From: Ecdyonurus torrentis
Taxonomy: Eukaryota; Arthropoda; Insecta; Ephemeroptera; Heptageniidae
Direction of reading: 5' to 3'
NCBI GenBank assembly: GCA_949318235.1
Contig: OX439134.1
Coordinates: 16,892,634-16,956,633, forward strand
DNA length: 64,000 bases
Below, piece after piece: positions 25,892 through 38,138 of the stretch. The position numbers and the translations under genes are program-made. Position 1 is the first letter of the stretch. Each line of letters starts with the position of its first letter. The notes beneath the pieces were generated by a model that was not told the origin of the DNA, made no database searches, and was given only the letters and a program-made list of their open reading frames with translations.

Positions 25892-26769
25892 TGTCACGAA
25901 AAAATGAATAGGTTCGGACGAAGAGGGAAAAATTCAAATAATAGGTTTGTTATAAATGTTTCCTTTCCAGTACATCCTTTATAATTTTTACCTTTTTTAA
26001 TTAGAATAAAATAAAAAAATTGGTACACTATAAAACGTTCTTTTGATATAAATTTATAAAATTAATTTCTGGAATGAACCTTGCAAAATAATAATAAATT
26101 AAATTATTAAAATATGAATCAGATCACCCTCAAGGAGAACTACGAGTAACGTAAAGAAAACATAAATATATAAAACTGTGATGAGTAGCAATCTCTTTTC
26201 TCAGTGTACTAAAACAAATTATTCTTAAAAACTTCATAGATGATTGTGAATGATCTTATATAAACTCAAAATTGTTTTATAAAATAGCTTTTTGTATTGT
26301 AATGTAAAAAAGACCCCTTCAAAAAATTCTTTAGAAAAAAAAATAGTATAATATTTCTTTTTCACACCTCCTAAAATTTCATTTCTAGTATTTTTATATT
26401 AAATTTTGACTCGGAGATCGGTTTCTATCTTATACGATATTTGATATATAAGAAATATATTCATTCTAAGTTTTTTTTTTTTTTTTTTTGAGATGAATAT
26501 CAAAATATTTGTATTTAAATAAACGTGAACTATTGAATAACATAACAAAATATATCATCCATAGCTAAAAACAACTAAATTACACTGAAAAAAAGCTCTA
26601 ACAAGATGGTAAAAAGATATTATATTATGTGTATTTAAAATGGTTTTCCTTGCGTATAAATTTTAAATTACTATTATGTTAATACACTATTTACCTATAT
26701 AACATTCAAAGGTATAGAATACTATTGAAATTTGATATGTGAAAACAAAGATATGTGAAAATTATCATT

Positions 26770-26950
26770 CACGCTAAACGTAGTAACGTGAAAAAGCAAA
26801 TATCCGATAATGTAGAACCGCGAATATGAGTTTCCGCGCTAAATGTAGATACGCGTTTTTAGAGTTGCCGCGATAAACGTAGTTGTGTGAAAGTAAGCTA
26901 ACCCGCAAGAGGTAGATCTGTGGTTTAGCCGCAACAGCATCGTAATACTT
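26770..26950 (+). repeat. degenerate 34-bp tandem repeat
   Basis: Units start near 26770, 26804, 26834, 26868, 26902 and 26939. The clearest read CCGCGCTAAATGTAGATACG and CCGCGATAAACGTAGTTGTG. Each unit has partial internal dyad symmetry (CGCG at either side of TAAACGTAG). GC-richer than its surroundings. Confidence 0.65.
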
Positions 26951-27158
26951 AAATAATTACTATTAGCATTTTCTAAAAATAAATTTTTATTTTTTATATT
27001 ATCATTAATATGAATTATCTTTATAGTTTAAAAAAACACGGGAAAGATTTTGCGCCACTCTTTAACGCAATAGTTATAATAACAGCTTTATACTGTACTG
27101 TATCTAAGCATGAAAAACTTTCATTTGTAAATAACAATATGTAAATTTAATAATTAAT

Positions 27159-27502
27159 TTAAGGGAGTAGGGTACCGACCTTATATCACAATAACTACAA
27201 GTATTTCGGGTCTAAATTTGGTGTTATTGTGTAGCTAAGATTTACAACTAGCCGTGATAAAAATTTCATGATGTTTGACCGTCCCGAAAAAAAGAAAAAA
27301 ATTATTGAAATTAACATAGGGCCTTATGTGCTTCAAATTTCAAAAAAAAAACATAATAAATTAATTTGCACAGTGACCCCCCAAAATTTTTATTTATTTG
27401 AAATTGTATCAAGCTGAAGTATCGTTGTGCAAAATTTCAAAAAAAAAATTTGACGAGAAAAGTTTGAGTCTAATGACCGACGGCGGTCCCCTATTCACTT
27501 AA
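27159..27502 (+). mobile_element. MITE-G
   Basis: TTAA on both sides. Ends GGGAGTAGGGTACCGAC and complement of GTGAATAGGGGACCGCC. A second copy in opposite orientation lies at 44395-44729. No coding capacity. Confidence 0.82.
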
Positions 27503-28620
27503 AAGAAGTCAGTCCAATTTGTTATAAATACCATAGATATACAGTAAACTCTCGATTTTGTGAAGTTTAATATTCTATAAATTGCTCGATTTTATGAATC
27601 TACAGCAAATTCAATACAAGCATGGTAATGTTTTAGTATTTTATTTTGTAAAACAACCATTTTCTAGGTCCCTTGTTATTTCACAAAATCGAGAGCTTAC
27701 TTTTTTTTCAGTGTAGCTAGACTATAAGAAAACGACAGTTGTACATCTTGAAAAATCAAATATAAACATAGCTTTTGCTTTCTCTATATATAATATTTTT
27801 CCACAAACACTATACAAAAAGATCTTATACTTTTAGAAATTTGAGGTCTCCTGTCAATTTTTGCTCTTCAACAAAATGACATTTGGAATTTTGACATTTT
27901 TTTTTCTACTCTCAAGTTACAAGACAAATTTGATACGCTGCACTTCAATAAAACAGAAAAATAAAGATGAATGTTATGTAGGATAAAAATAAATATGATA
28001 TTCACTATAAACTACCCTATACACACGTAAGAATATATTATAAGTTCAATAAGTTCAAAATTAACTAAAAATATAAGTTAAAAAAAAAAAAAAAAAAAAA
28101 AAAAAGGAAAAAACTTATTCGCACTTAATTTAATTAATACAAAACTTGCAAAAATAGCAATCTACATTATTTTCATATCTTCAAATAAAATTTTATTTAA
28201 AAAATATATCAAAATGCTTTTAATAAAAGTTTAATTCAATATATTTGATGTATCATAATATTTATTTATGCTTAGAGCCCGGATTTTTAGGTGGACCTAC
28301 AAAAATGGTTGTGAGTTTACAAAATAATTATTTCTAAGCTTTTAGCATTGCAGTAGCAATTTTTTTTTATAAACTTACAGTAGAATGTGAAGCAATTAAA
28401 TATCAAACTTGTAAGCGTAATCATAATTTTCACCTAAAAGTCCAGTCGGTTTATGCTTAAAGATTAGTGTGAATAGTTTATATCTATTATAACTTGTAAC
28501 ATTTGAGATTACATTAAAAAGAGAGAATAAAAAATGGTATTGAAAATATTTAAGTAGAATAAACATCTTTAAAAATTCTGCTTCATTTGTACAAAAATAC
28601 GACATATGGTGACGTGTTCT
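27503..28620. other. probable nAChR intron 1 or intergenic, nothing identified
   Basis: AT-rich with an A run at 28081-28105. No candidate for the next receptor exon was found on the minus strand by eye. Confidence 0.5.
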
Positions 28621-28626
28621 TCTTTA

Positions 28627-28700
28627 ATTAATAATAATAATAATACCGCTTATAGCCAGCATTTTGACGACGGAAGAGACCCAGCCTATAGTGAGGGTGG
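28627..28700 (-). mobile_element. possible retroelement tail, minus strand
   Basis: On the minus strand a GC-richer segment ending GCTGGCTATAAGCGG runs into (TAT)n, the shape of a 3'-end insertion. This is a single copy, so it is tentative. Confidence 0.3.
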
Positions 28701-28970
28701 GCAAAAAGGACGAACCCCCTACCCCCTTACCTCTGCTTTTTCAGACCTGTCGGATACAAAACACTCCCTATATGCCAGCGAATAAAAATAATAATAGAAA
28801 TCACTTTTTTTTTCATTACTATATTTAGCTTTTCTATGAAACCCATCTGTTTTACAGCACAGTAAGTTATAATTTCATTGGGGGGTGGGGGTGGGAAAGC
28901 AAGGTGAACTTGGCTTGCGGACACTTGGGAACAAAGCCTAATATAAGTAGATATATCCTCAGCTTAAAGG

Positions 28971-29039
28971 GATTCACCAAAGACGTCATATCACCAAGTG
29001 TAATTTTATTCACTTTATCAGTGACGTAACTGGTGAACG
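28971..29039. repeat. 69-bp palindrome in nAChR intron 1
   Basis: ATTCACCAAAGACGTCAT on the left mirrors TGACGTAACTGGTGAAC on the right around an AT-rich centre. The left side is preceded by TTAAAGGG (28964-28971), like the ends of the TTAA-type MITEs here. Both arms carry a near-match to TGACGTCA (28982 and 29022). It looks like the remnant of a small foldback element about 330 bp downstream of the receptor exon. Confidence 0.55.
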
Positions 29040-29129
29040 CTGGTGAACGGCATCGTATTGGCTTAGAATGAAGTACATCCATCACAAAATAAAATCAACT
29101 GCGCGAGTTTTGTGCTGCGCTCAACCTCT

Positions 29130-29315
29130 TTATTTTATGGACCTTGACAACCATGCAGTAAGTGTAATGTGGCGCCAATATTAGTGAAATTTAAATTGGC
29201 CACGTCGGTGGCGCCACCAAATATAACATTTGTTTTTTTTATGATTGTTGTGGTGGAAATTTGAACTACAAACAATAATGGAAATCTTTTAGGACAGGGC
29301 AATAACATAGAAGCT
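29130..29315. mobile_element. MITE-Q copy in nAChR intron 1
   Basis: A foldback with TGGCGCCA blocks (29169 and 29209). Its right flank (GATTGTTGTGGTGGAAATTT, then GGGCAATAACATAGAAGCTC) matches the reverse complement of the 20138-20401 insertion. This copy is diverged and its ends are uncertain. It lies only about 60 bp from the receptor splice donor. Confidence 0.55.
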
Positions 29316-29360
29316 CAGGTGTTTAGGCTGAAATAATCTATAAATAATAAATAAAATGGA

Positions 29361-29368
29361 GTACTTAC
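29361..29368 (-). promoter_or_regulatory. splice donor of nAChR intron 1
   Basis: On the minus strand GTAAGTAC follows Val76 directly (GTG|GTAAGT), a consensus 5' splice site. The ORF runs on for only 17 codons into intron sequence (VSTPFYLLF...) that no longer resembles the family, which supports the boundary. Confidence 0.85.
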
Positions 29369-29596
29369 CACATCAATAAGCTGAGATAGTTTCAATTTGA
29401 TGCAAACTCGAAGTACATCTGTAGTATTAACCACTGGACGAACCAATTTATTATAATTTGAAAGTAGATCATCATATAAACGTTTTGCATCAGGATTACC
29501 GTTTACACCACCGCCATTTTGTACAAATGAAGATATAAATAACAACAAAATGGCCGCGCGACACGCTTTATTAATCCAATCAAAACAAGACCCCAT
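29369..29596 (-). CDS. nicotinic acetylcholine receptor alpha-type subunit, first coding exon
   Basis: The protein is a subunit of a pentameric Cys-loop, acetylcholine-gated cation channel in the plasma membrane. The exon encodes 76 residues. Residues 1 to about 33 look like a signal peptide (hydrophobic core [12 protein letters not shown] at 14-25). The mature N-terminus follows with the family hallmark [18 protein letters not shown] (34-51), then RPVV, an N-glycosylation sequon NTT at 57-59, and the beta-strand block [11 protein letters not shown] at 66-76. The coding sequence stops after GTG (Val76) at a GTAAGT donor. That is a phase-0 junction at the place where the family's short next exon (usually starting NLKNQI or DEKNQ) begins. 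The ATG sits in an A-rich context followed by G, and no upstream in-frame continuation looks coding. Cys65, where the family usually has Arg or a similar residue, is slightly odd. The ligand-binding, Cys-loop and membrane exons are not visible in the window, so introns are long. Identity is confident; subunit number and complete structure are unknown. Confidence 0.88.
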
Positions 29597-31611
29597 TTTT
29601 TTATGTTATTTTTAAATTTATTTTTGTCAAGGTCACTTGAAGGTCACTCGCACATTATTTTAAAATGTCAACAATTTAATAAACTATATTTATTTATATA
29701 ATAACACTTTTATATTTAATTTAATTTTTAAGACATAATATTATATTTATTTTAATTATATGTTTTTGTATTAGGGTTAAGTGTATGTTTACAATTGTTG
29801 GTTTAAGTAGAACCCTGAAACATAAGAACACAGGAAATGCATTATTTTAGGGGACAAAAATACATTACTATAAATAAAAAATTACACAAAACTTGAAGAA
29901 AACAAAAAGTTAGACTGGTTTGATTCAAGCCCCTGGTTTAGCTTGAACTCAAGTTTTTATTCGAAAAATAAGCCAAAGTTTTGTACGATCGAGATTTGAG
30001 CCGAACCTTGAAAATGATCTTTCAAGCCTATGAGGAAAAAAAACGGTATTTTTTTTTAATTATATAGGCCGTGAAATAAATAACTTTTTAAACTATCAAC
30101 AAAAATTGATTTTACCTTCTAACGATTTGAAATATCGTATCAAATACAATTTGCATATTTTTCCATGATTGGAAAAAAAAAAAGTCTCATATTTATTTCT
30201 CTTAGTAGTCTTATCTCGAGCGTCTCGTTTTTTAGCTGATAGCTGGAATCTTGAATTGAACTTATTAAAAAAAAATTAGCCCACTTAAGCACTCAACCCT
30301 GTTTAAATTTACAGTTCTAAGATTAACTAAGATTAAATTTCCAAATGTAATTTTTTTTTCTTAAGGCAAACGTATAGCTGAAAATATGATTTTTGTTTAT
30401 TCTGGCATTATGTGATTGTCACATTTCAAAATCAATCATTTGGTATGAAATTATGTGTCAATATTTTGAAAGTATGGTTACCAGCATTTATAACACATAA
30501 AAATTGAGCCAAAAATTATAATCGTACACACACACGCACATAAACACAAAAGTTTTTAACAAGCAATATAAACTTGAAAAATAGACAATAAGTAAAAAAA
30601 AAAAAAAAAAAAAAGTTTTCAAAACTATTTCTCAAGTTAACAATGCAGAAAAATAAAATAATTTTCCAAACAACCAAAAAATACCTATTTAACTAAACGA
30701 CTTCCTAAAAGTATCTTTTATTTTTTTTTTCTAGCTAAAAGTCACAATTTTGTTTCTTTTCCCTCTTCCTGTTTTTCAAGATTCATAACTTTTTAAATGA
30801 CAGAAGAAATTGAAAAAGATAGGGGTAAAAATACTGCAGGGAAAAAGTTTTTTTTTTTTTTTTTGTATTTTTTTGTTTCATCGATAAGAAAAGGAAAAAA
30901 AAGTTTGCTAAACCCATGTGGCTTATAATATCGGAGTTACCAGTAAAGTTCTTTTTTTTTTTCTCCCAAACCCATAACTTTTGATGGTAAAGTATAGTTT
31001 GACTTCAAATGTTATTTACAAAAAAAAACATATATTTGTTTCGATTTTACCTATACAATCGATTATATACATTTTTTTATTGCTTTAACGTTTGATTTTT
31101 CTTGCTTTCTTGCATTTTTTTTTTTTTTTTACTAAAAGTATTAAGATTATTGTTTTAACATTTGTGTTATTTTTTGTATAAATATAAAAGTTAAAGTGCT
31201 ATAGTAAAGTTTTTATTGTTTTTGTTGTAAGTAAAGTGTTCTTGTTGTTTTGTGAAACAGGAATCATTTAATGTTTTATTGTTTTAAGACAAATGAGTGT
31301 ATTAGATTGATATCAAATAATTTCTATGTTTGATAGAGACAGCTTTGTACTAATTATAAGTTAAAAATATTAAATTGAATTATAACATATAACTTTGAAA
31401 ATTAGTTATCATTTTCAAAGGGTCAGAATATTCCTCAAGGAGCCTCTAATGCGGTGTCACATTCTCTAAGGGCCCCTAAAAAGGGACGTAATACACTAGT
31501 TACACTACTTTTAGAGACTCAAGTAGCCTCCAAATAGGGGGTCCTCGTTGTCTATCGTGGACTAACTCTTATGACCAGTCTAAGATTGTCAGAGAATAGT
31601 TTGTTTATTAT
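29597..31611. other. upstream of nAChR exon, no exon identified
   Basis: This should contain the 5' UTR or promoter, or a further 5' intron. I see A and T runs and no clear promoter motif. A GC-richer patch (31425-31560) is unassigned. Confidence 0.5.
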
Positions 31612-31959
31612 TTAAGCCATAGACCACATAAAACCACATGTGCTTTTTAATGAATAAACATGAAATGGGATCTTCAAAACTGATCACAATTTTTACCAGA
31701 ATGTTAATGTATCCACACGAGAGAGCGTGAAAATACTATAAAGTATGCAATTTACGTGACTATTCATGTTTATGACGTCAGAAGCATGCAAAAATTAGTA
31801 AAATAAAAATATTGTGCGGGTTGCATAAATTGAAATTTGCTGATCACTGCTACGGAGCTTTGGATTTTCAGACAAACCAAAGCTATTTAGGTAAGTCCCA
31901 TAAAATGTTTTTTGATATAAATATATATATGCTTATGTTTTCTTCTGGTTTATTCCTTC
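31612..31959 (-). mobile_element. MITE-A, minus
   Basis: TTAA at 31612 followed by GCCATAGACC (one A lost); the right end is decayed. TGACGTCA at 31773. Small AT expansion near 31921. Confidence 0.85.
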
Positions 31960-32230
31960 AAAAATAAGCGTTAATCAAAAAATCAGTAAAAACACATAAT
32001 TCTTGTGTAAACATATTTTTCATTACACTTTACGTTTATGTTATAAAATCTCTTGTTTAAGCAAATGTATAAGATAATTATAATAATAATTTGTTTACTA
32101 TTACTTAATATACAGTCTATAAATTTAATTACAACAACAACAACAACAACAACAACATTAAGTTTGGAAACACAAAAATGTAAAATGTGGTGGTAAAAAT
32201 AGACTATAAAATTATGATAAAAATTTCAAT

Positions 32231-32270
<40 letters not shown>

Positions 32271-32776
32271 TACTATCATTTAAATTCACAAACAAAAATT
32301 ATTCCAAACTTCCCTTGACAAAAAATTCTCTAAATATTACAACCTCATGCCAGACTACACATAAATCCGTTAACATTTCCCAATGATGTGATTTTCATCA
32401 CACAACAAAAAGCTATTAAATTTCAATAATAAAATATATTATCAGACATGACAATCTCTAAATTGAAAAGCTTAAATCATTTCTTCAATATTTTATATAT
32501 ATAACAGAAAAAAAATCAAAGTACTTTATTGAAAGAAAAATCACGTTTCTATATTATATTTTTTAAAACTCTTTTTATACGAAATACAAATCATCATTTA
32601 TATTACGAAACCACTGATTCTTTTTTTTATTATTTGTTAAAGTATATAGGTTTTGAAATCTTTTATGTTTGATAAATGAATGCTATTCACCTTTGTAAAA
32701 ATACCAAAAAAATTGTAACATTGAATTTCACGTATAAAAAAATTAGAACCGTTTATCTTTATGTATAATGTTATGT

Positions 32777-32828
<52 letters not shown>

Positions 32829-33647
32829 AGTATAGTACTTATAAAAAGTATTCTTAGGTAACTTTAATACATGATTTAAAGTTATTATTTATGTATATAT
32901 ACCGAATGTAATTTTCAACAAGCACACGCAGTATCTGAATTCGTTGTGTTTATATATGGAAAAGCCATATAAACATACGTGAGTGTGTGTTGAGAGGCTA
33001 ATACACCTAAACCCAATTATTATTGGTAACTTTCTACATGGCTCGGCACATGGTATACTATTTTTAAAGCGATATAGCATTTCAAAAGTGATTTTAATAT
33101 ATTCAATAGAAGTTAGAAGTTAATTTTGAAGAAAAAAAAATGGTAGAATTGCATATTTGAAACTTTCTTAAACAGGTATAAAAAAAACTTCACGTCTCAT
33201 CTGTATTATATTCTTCATCACTAGTTTTTTTTATTGTTATTTTTTATTTTTTTTTTTTTTTTGAATTCACAATTGTGATATACAATTATTATTTTTTTTT
33301 TAAAAGATATTTGTAACTTTTTTTCTTTTTCTTTATCTCTTGCTACGTAGTATTATTACTACTTCTCTCTTATTATAATTTTGTATGCAATCAAAGATTT
33401 TCATGAATGTTTTCTGTTGGGGTTAGGTGTAAGAGTAGGCCCGACATATTGTCAGGCTTAAACCTCGCCCTTTCAAAAAGTTGTATTGTTTTTTCTATGC
33501 ATTTTTTGAATAAAGATAATTATTTTTTTTATTTATTTATTTTTTTTTTTTATATAGCTGAAAATCACTGAAAAAAAAAACTTGTTTTACAACTTCCAAG
33601 TATTTTTATTTTTCTTGACACCAAACACTTTTTGTCGGCTATACTTT

Positions 33648-33684
<37 letters not shown>

Positions 33685-34518
33685 ACTTGAAATTTTATGT
33701 AAATCTTGATACTACGTATGTAGTGAAGAAAAAAACATCGTATGCCTGTTATTAATATCCGCCCTTATTTACTTTTGATACAGAAATATAATTTAACTTT
33801 TAAAGTATGTAAAAAAAAAAAAAAAAAAAAAAAAAAAGACGAGAAGAGACGAGACGATATGAGAAATAGAGATTGTTAATAAGATTAAGATTTTTAAATC
33901 GCGATCAATAGTTTAAACACGTTCTCTCTCTCTCTCTCTCCCTCTCTCTCTTAAAGCGATAACTAGCAACCCCTAAGGCACAATATACATTTTATCTTAC
34001 TTCAGTAAATCTCTATTGTCTTAAAAAAAAGTGTCATTTTGTATCAGATACAAAAATACAATTTCGATTTCATTGTTATAAAGAACGAAACACAAAAAAA
34101 TCTCACAATGAAATCTTAATATTATATAGTAAACAAAGCTGTATCTTTTCTTAACTAAAATCCTTTTATTTGTTACATAATAGCATTTGATATAATTATG
34201 TTTTAAAAGATTCAATTGGATTGTTTTGTAATTTTAAATTCTTCAACAATAAAAAGTTGTCATGCATAAGGAAATCGTAATTCTATTGAGCTTTTAAGAA
34301 TTATTTTACATGTAAAAATTCTGTATAATGATTATATTTTAATTTAGTTGAGAAAAGTATCAAAATATTGTAATCTTAAGTTTTCTAGAGTTCATTTGTT
34401 TAATAAACAATTTATGTATTATATATTATTTGTGAAATATTTTACAATAACAACGCAAATAAGAAGAACAAAAGTGCATCTATGGCTTAGAAAAATGCTA
34501 GAAGTCACAACTAATCAT
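31960..34518. other. AT-rich with homopolymers
   Basis: A runs at 32785-32825, 33651-33682 and 33811-33837, and an interrupted (TC)n at 33923-33951. The GC-richer block 33410-33475 ending in AATAAAG could be a retroelement end but has no partner here. Confidence 0.55.
32235..32268 (+). repeat. (TC)n
   Basis: Short dinucleotide array; a (CAA)n tract lies at 32131-32157. Confidence 0.95.
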
Positions 34519-34926
34519 ATAAAAGCCCTTGTCAACTTACTTTTTTATCATTTAGAATACTAGACTGATAATTAATATACCTTATTATCCATGATTTAGA
34601 CACCATCACGTTAATTTTGTATTTATTTTCGTTTATTTTCCTTTTTGCGGTTATATCACGTATCTGACGTCACAATGTACCGATGGGGCCGTGATAGGGG
34701 TAAAGAACTTGAAGGAGGGGCTTAAATTTATTACGTGACCAGAGCGGTGACTGTGATTGGCGGTGGTACATTATGAGGTCAGATACGTGATATAACTGTA
34801 AAAAGGAAAATAAACGAAAATAAATACAAAATCAACGTGATGGTGTCTAATTCATGGATATAAAGGTATGGTAATTATCAGTCTGGTATTCTAAATGATA
34901 AAAAAGTAAGTCGACAAGGGCTTTAA
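34519..34926. mobile_element. MITE-B palindrome
   Basis: Same arms as the 10.5 kb copy without the extra segment. TTAA on the right; ATAAA on the left. TGACGTCA at 34675; the mirror site has decayed to TGAGGTCA. Confidence 0.87.
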
Positions 34927-35189
34927 CAAAATGTAATGATTTTTTCTAACTAGAGAATTACCCATAGGAAAAATAATGGAAAAGTAACTTGGAAATAATT
35001 AATGATTTAAATTTCCATGAATGCAAATCTTTAGCCAATTTTGTTATAAATGCACAAACACCTTCACAAAAAAAAAAAAAAAAAAAAAAAAAAAGCTGCA
35101 GTCTTGAATGGAATACCAATATAAAAATGCACTTAAAAATATCATAAACTTGAAAAAAAAATCAATGATAAATCATGAGCTGGGACTGT

Positions 35190-35440
35190 TCATCATTCAC
35201 TTATCATTCAAAAATTGGGGTGAAAACTTGTAAATAAGGCAACCCGTGCTAAAAATACCCTGTATTCAATGCGTCATGAATTCCTTAAGTTGCCTACTTT
35301 ACGGTTTTTTTAACCCCAGATTGTGAGGGTACGGATGGGTTAAAGGACATATTTATCATAATCTGTGAATGAATGTTGGTCCTATTTCATGAATTTCACG
35401 TTTTTGTATTTCATTTTTTAAGATCATTATCCCTTTAAGT
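35190..35440 (+). mobile_element. distant MITE-A relative
   Basis: GCAACCCGTGCT, CAATGCGTCATGAATT and TTGCCTACTTTACGGTTTTT echo the MITE-A middle. Ends CCCTTTAAG. Confidence 0.35.
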
Positions 35441-35899
35441 ATAAAAACAACAAAAAATTGAAAAATAAAATCTTAATGATTTCTTTTCCCCCCATTCTCT
35501 CTCTCCAAAAAGTACTTGTGACAAGTATTTATTTGAAGTGGAAGTAATTTGTTAAAAGCCAGAAGAAAGAGAGAAAGAAAAGACAACAACAAAAAACAAC
35601 ATAAAGTGGAAATGCGAGATAAATGTTTTTAGAATGGACAATTGAACAATGAAGTAAAAATAATTGCTCGCTCTTGACATTTTACAACGTGTTCTCTATA
35701 TATACATTCAAAAGTTTACCACATTTTAATCTCAATTTGTCACTTATGTGTGTGTGTGCGTACACATTTACTTTGTGGTTTAATGTTAATATCAAATGTT
35801 AATTAATTTTATTGGTTAAAATTTAATCTATATTTTGGTTAAAAATATTATATTTTTATTAAGTCAGAAAATATATGTAAAATGATTTTTGTTAACGTA

Positions 35900-36636
35900 C
35901 ACAGAAAGAATAAATTACGTAATTTAAGCTATTTTTTATGTCATAAATATTGCTAAATTAGAAAAACATAAATAATTATGCTGTAAAACATATTATTTTG
36001 ATTGAATATATTGAATATTTTAATATATTACCAATAGAAGAAACTTTTAAATGTACTTATATTTGTGATAATTACTTAGCAATTTTTCATGGTATACCAA
36101 GAACTCATATTATAGTACTAGAATTGCAGAAACCAATCCTCTATTTGTACCAAAAAATTTTAACAGATATTCACTGATGGGACTAAAAAATTCTTGTTAC
36201 CTAAATTGTGGAATCAAATTCAAACAGAGTTAAACAAATTTAAAAATGAAATAAAAGTTAATATGAAAAAAATTGTTTTTAATAATTTATAAACATTCAT
36301 TAATTTTGTTTCCATTTTATATGTATGTAATTTGAAAATAGCTTTTTGAGTGTTTTTGTGTAAATACTTTTTATTTGTTTGGAAATAAAGTATATCATGA
36401 TTAATTAGTAGTAATTTAACATTAAGACATTCTGTGCAAAAATATAATGAACCAACTTATGCCTTGGTTGAATTTTGTAAAATAGTGTTTAATAAATTAA
36501 AAAAATAATAATAATGATATTTATGCTATTTTAACATAGGTATTATGCAGCTTAGCATAAATTATTGCTGCATATAATAGAAGAAATTGTTCTTAAAATG
36601 AGCTAGCATAATTATTAAGTAGCTATTTTTGTCCAT
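35900..36636 (+). mobile_element. MITE-C split by a LINE fragment
   Basis: The left part (CACAGAAAGAATAAATTACG to CTGTAAAACATATTATTT) and right part (ATATTTATGC to TTTTTGTCCATA) are continuous in the consensus. A possible decayed target duplication is CATATTATTT and AATGATATTT. Confidence 0.75.
35998..36516 (+). pseudogene. LINE 3' end, decayed, inserted in MITE-C
   Basis: Frameshifted remains of the same RT C-terminus are readable: HGIPRTHI near 36089, and LPKLWNQIQTELNKFKN from about 36194 to a stop near 36292. The 3' UTR follows, with a shortened tail hairpin (ACCAACTTATGCCTTGGTTG at 36451-36470) and an (AAT)n tail. MITE-C sequence flanks it on both sides, so this is a severely 5'-truncated insertion into an older MITE. 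Confidence 0.7.
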
Positions 36637-37250
36637 ATAGTTGGATAATAATATTTACCTTTAAGAGTTTTCTTTAATTTCTGAGCCACGCTTACATGGA
36701 TTAATTCTTATATTTTGCAGTGTTTTATAACCAGTACTGTTGTTTTGATAAAGTTGTCTTGACTCGTATACCATTATGCAGCCAATATCTTGCTTGTAAT
36801 AATACACACAATAATTAATCTTCATTAATATTATTTCATTTACTTAGATAGAGTTCTATATTTAGTTTACAATGTTAGTATAATATTCACTTAGTAGATG
36901 CAACTGATGTTGTCCGCACACAGGTACGCATTCAACTGATCGCTGTATGGCAGGCACGGACTGCACTACATTGTGCTCTGCGCTGGCTTTCCATTTCAAG
37001 GTCTCTTATCTACACCTCGTAACAAGAAGAAAAACGTGTAGAACTTTAAACTGGCAACAAAAATTGTCGTGGTGAAAATAACTATTTCCTGTTTGTATGT
37101 ATACGAAAGAAAATAATATACGATTCCTTTTCAACTGCACATTTCAAGAAAAAATATAAAAATAATATGTTATTGTTTTTTCGCACTATCATATGAAAAA
37201 GCTATTATTTTTTAATTTTATAATTTTTTTGTTTATTTGTTTGTTTGTTT
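36637..37250. other. no gene seen; GC-richer patch 36900-37020
   Basis: The patch (GTCCGCACACAGGTACGC to GCGCTGGCTTTCC) has a short open frame but no recognisable protein. It could be an untranslated exon, a regulatory element or an old insertion. Confidence 0.35.
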
Positions 37251-37564
37251 ATTCATTCATTCATTCATTCATTCATTCATTCATTCATTCATTCATTCAT
37301 TCATTCATTCATTCATTCATTCATTCATTCATTCATTCATTCATTCATTCATTCATTCATTCATTCATTCATTCATTCATTCATTCATTCATTCATTCAT
37401 TCATTCATTCATTCATTCATTCATTCATTCATTCATTCATTCATTCATTCATTCATTCATTCATTCATTCATTCATTCATTCATTCATTCATTCATTCAT
37501 TCATTCATTCATTCATTCATTCATTCATTCATTCATTCATTCATTCATTCATTCATTCATTCAT
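37251..37564 (+). repeat. (ATTC)n array 1
   Basis: About 314 bp of pure tetranucleotide, preceded by TTTG repeats. Reads as IHSF repeats in three frames; not a gene. Confidence 0.98.
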
Positions 37565-38138
37565 TTATTCAATATTTTAATTATTTATTTTTCACATCTT
37601 GATCGAATTTACTATGGGCAATATTTTTATTTCAAACAGTAGCTCTGTTTTTGTTGCATGTTTTATTTAATAAAATTGCAAAACGCCAATTATATAAAAT
37701 ATAAAATACTTTTTATTTTATAAACGTATCTCGTTGTCATATAAATTACTGTGCAAGTAATATTAACATATTACGATAGTAAGAACTTTTATTTAATTAA
37801 CACATAGTTTGAGAATGATATCTCTTTGTGTATTATGTTATATAGTTTATTGCAGTCTAGCGAGTAAGGTTTCAACTTGTAAGTAAGTAAGTAAGTAAAG
37901 AAGTCAGATTATACTTGTGAGAAATAGAGAGAATGTAGACAACGAGACACGAACACTTAACCCTCATGTATAGTTCTTATACTGCAAGACAACTTTGCAC
38001 TACACGGAGAAACAAATACAGAATGTGCATCATAATTGTATAATCTCCTATACATGCTTCTTAAAAATCTCTTTTAACTTTGATTTAAAAGATATTGAAT
38101 GTTTTAAATTTCATACTTTTTAATATTTGCATTATATT

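Noticed and set aside
26770..26950. CRISPR-like array
   Set aside because: Units are contiguous and degenerate with no spacers, and the DNA is animal.
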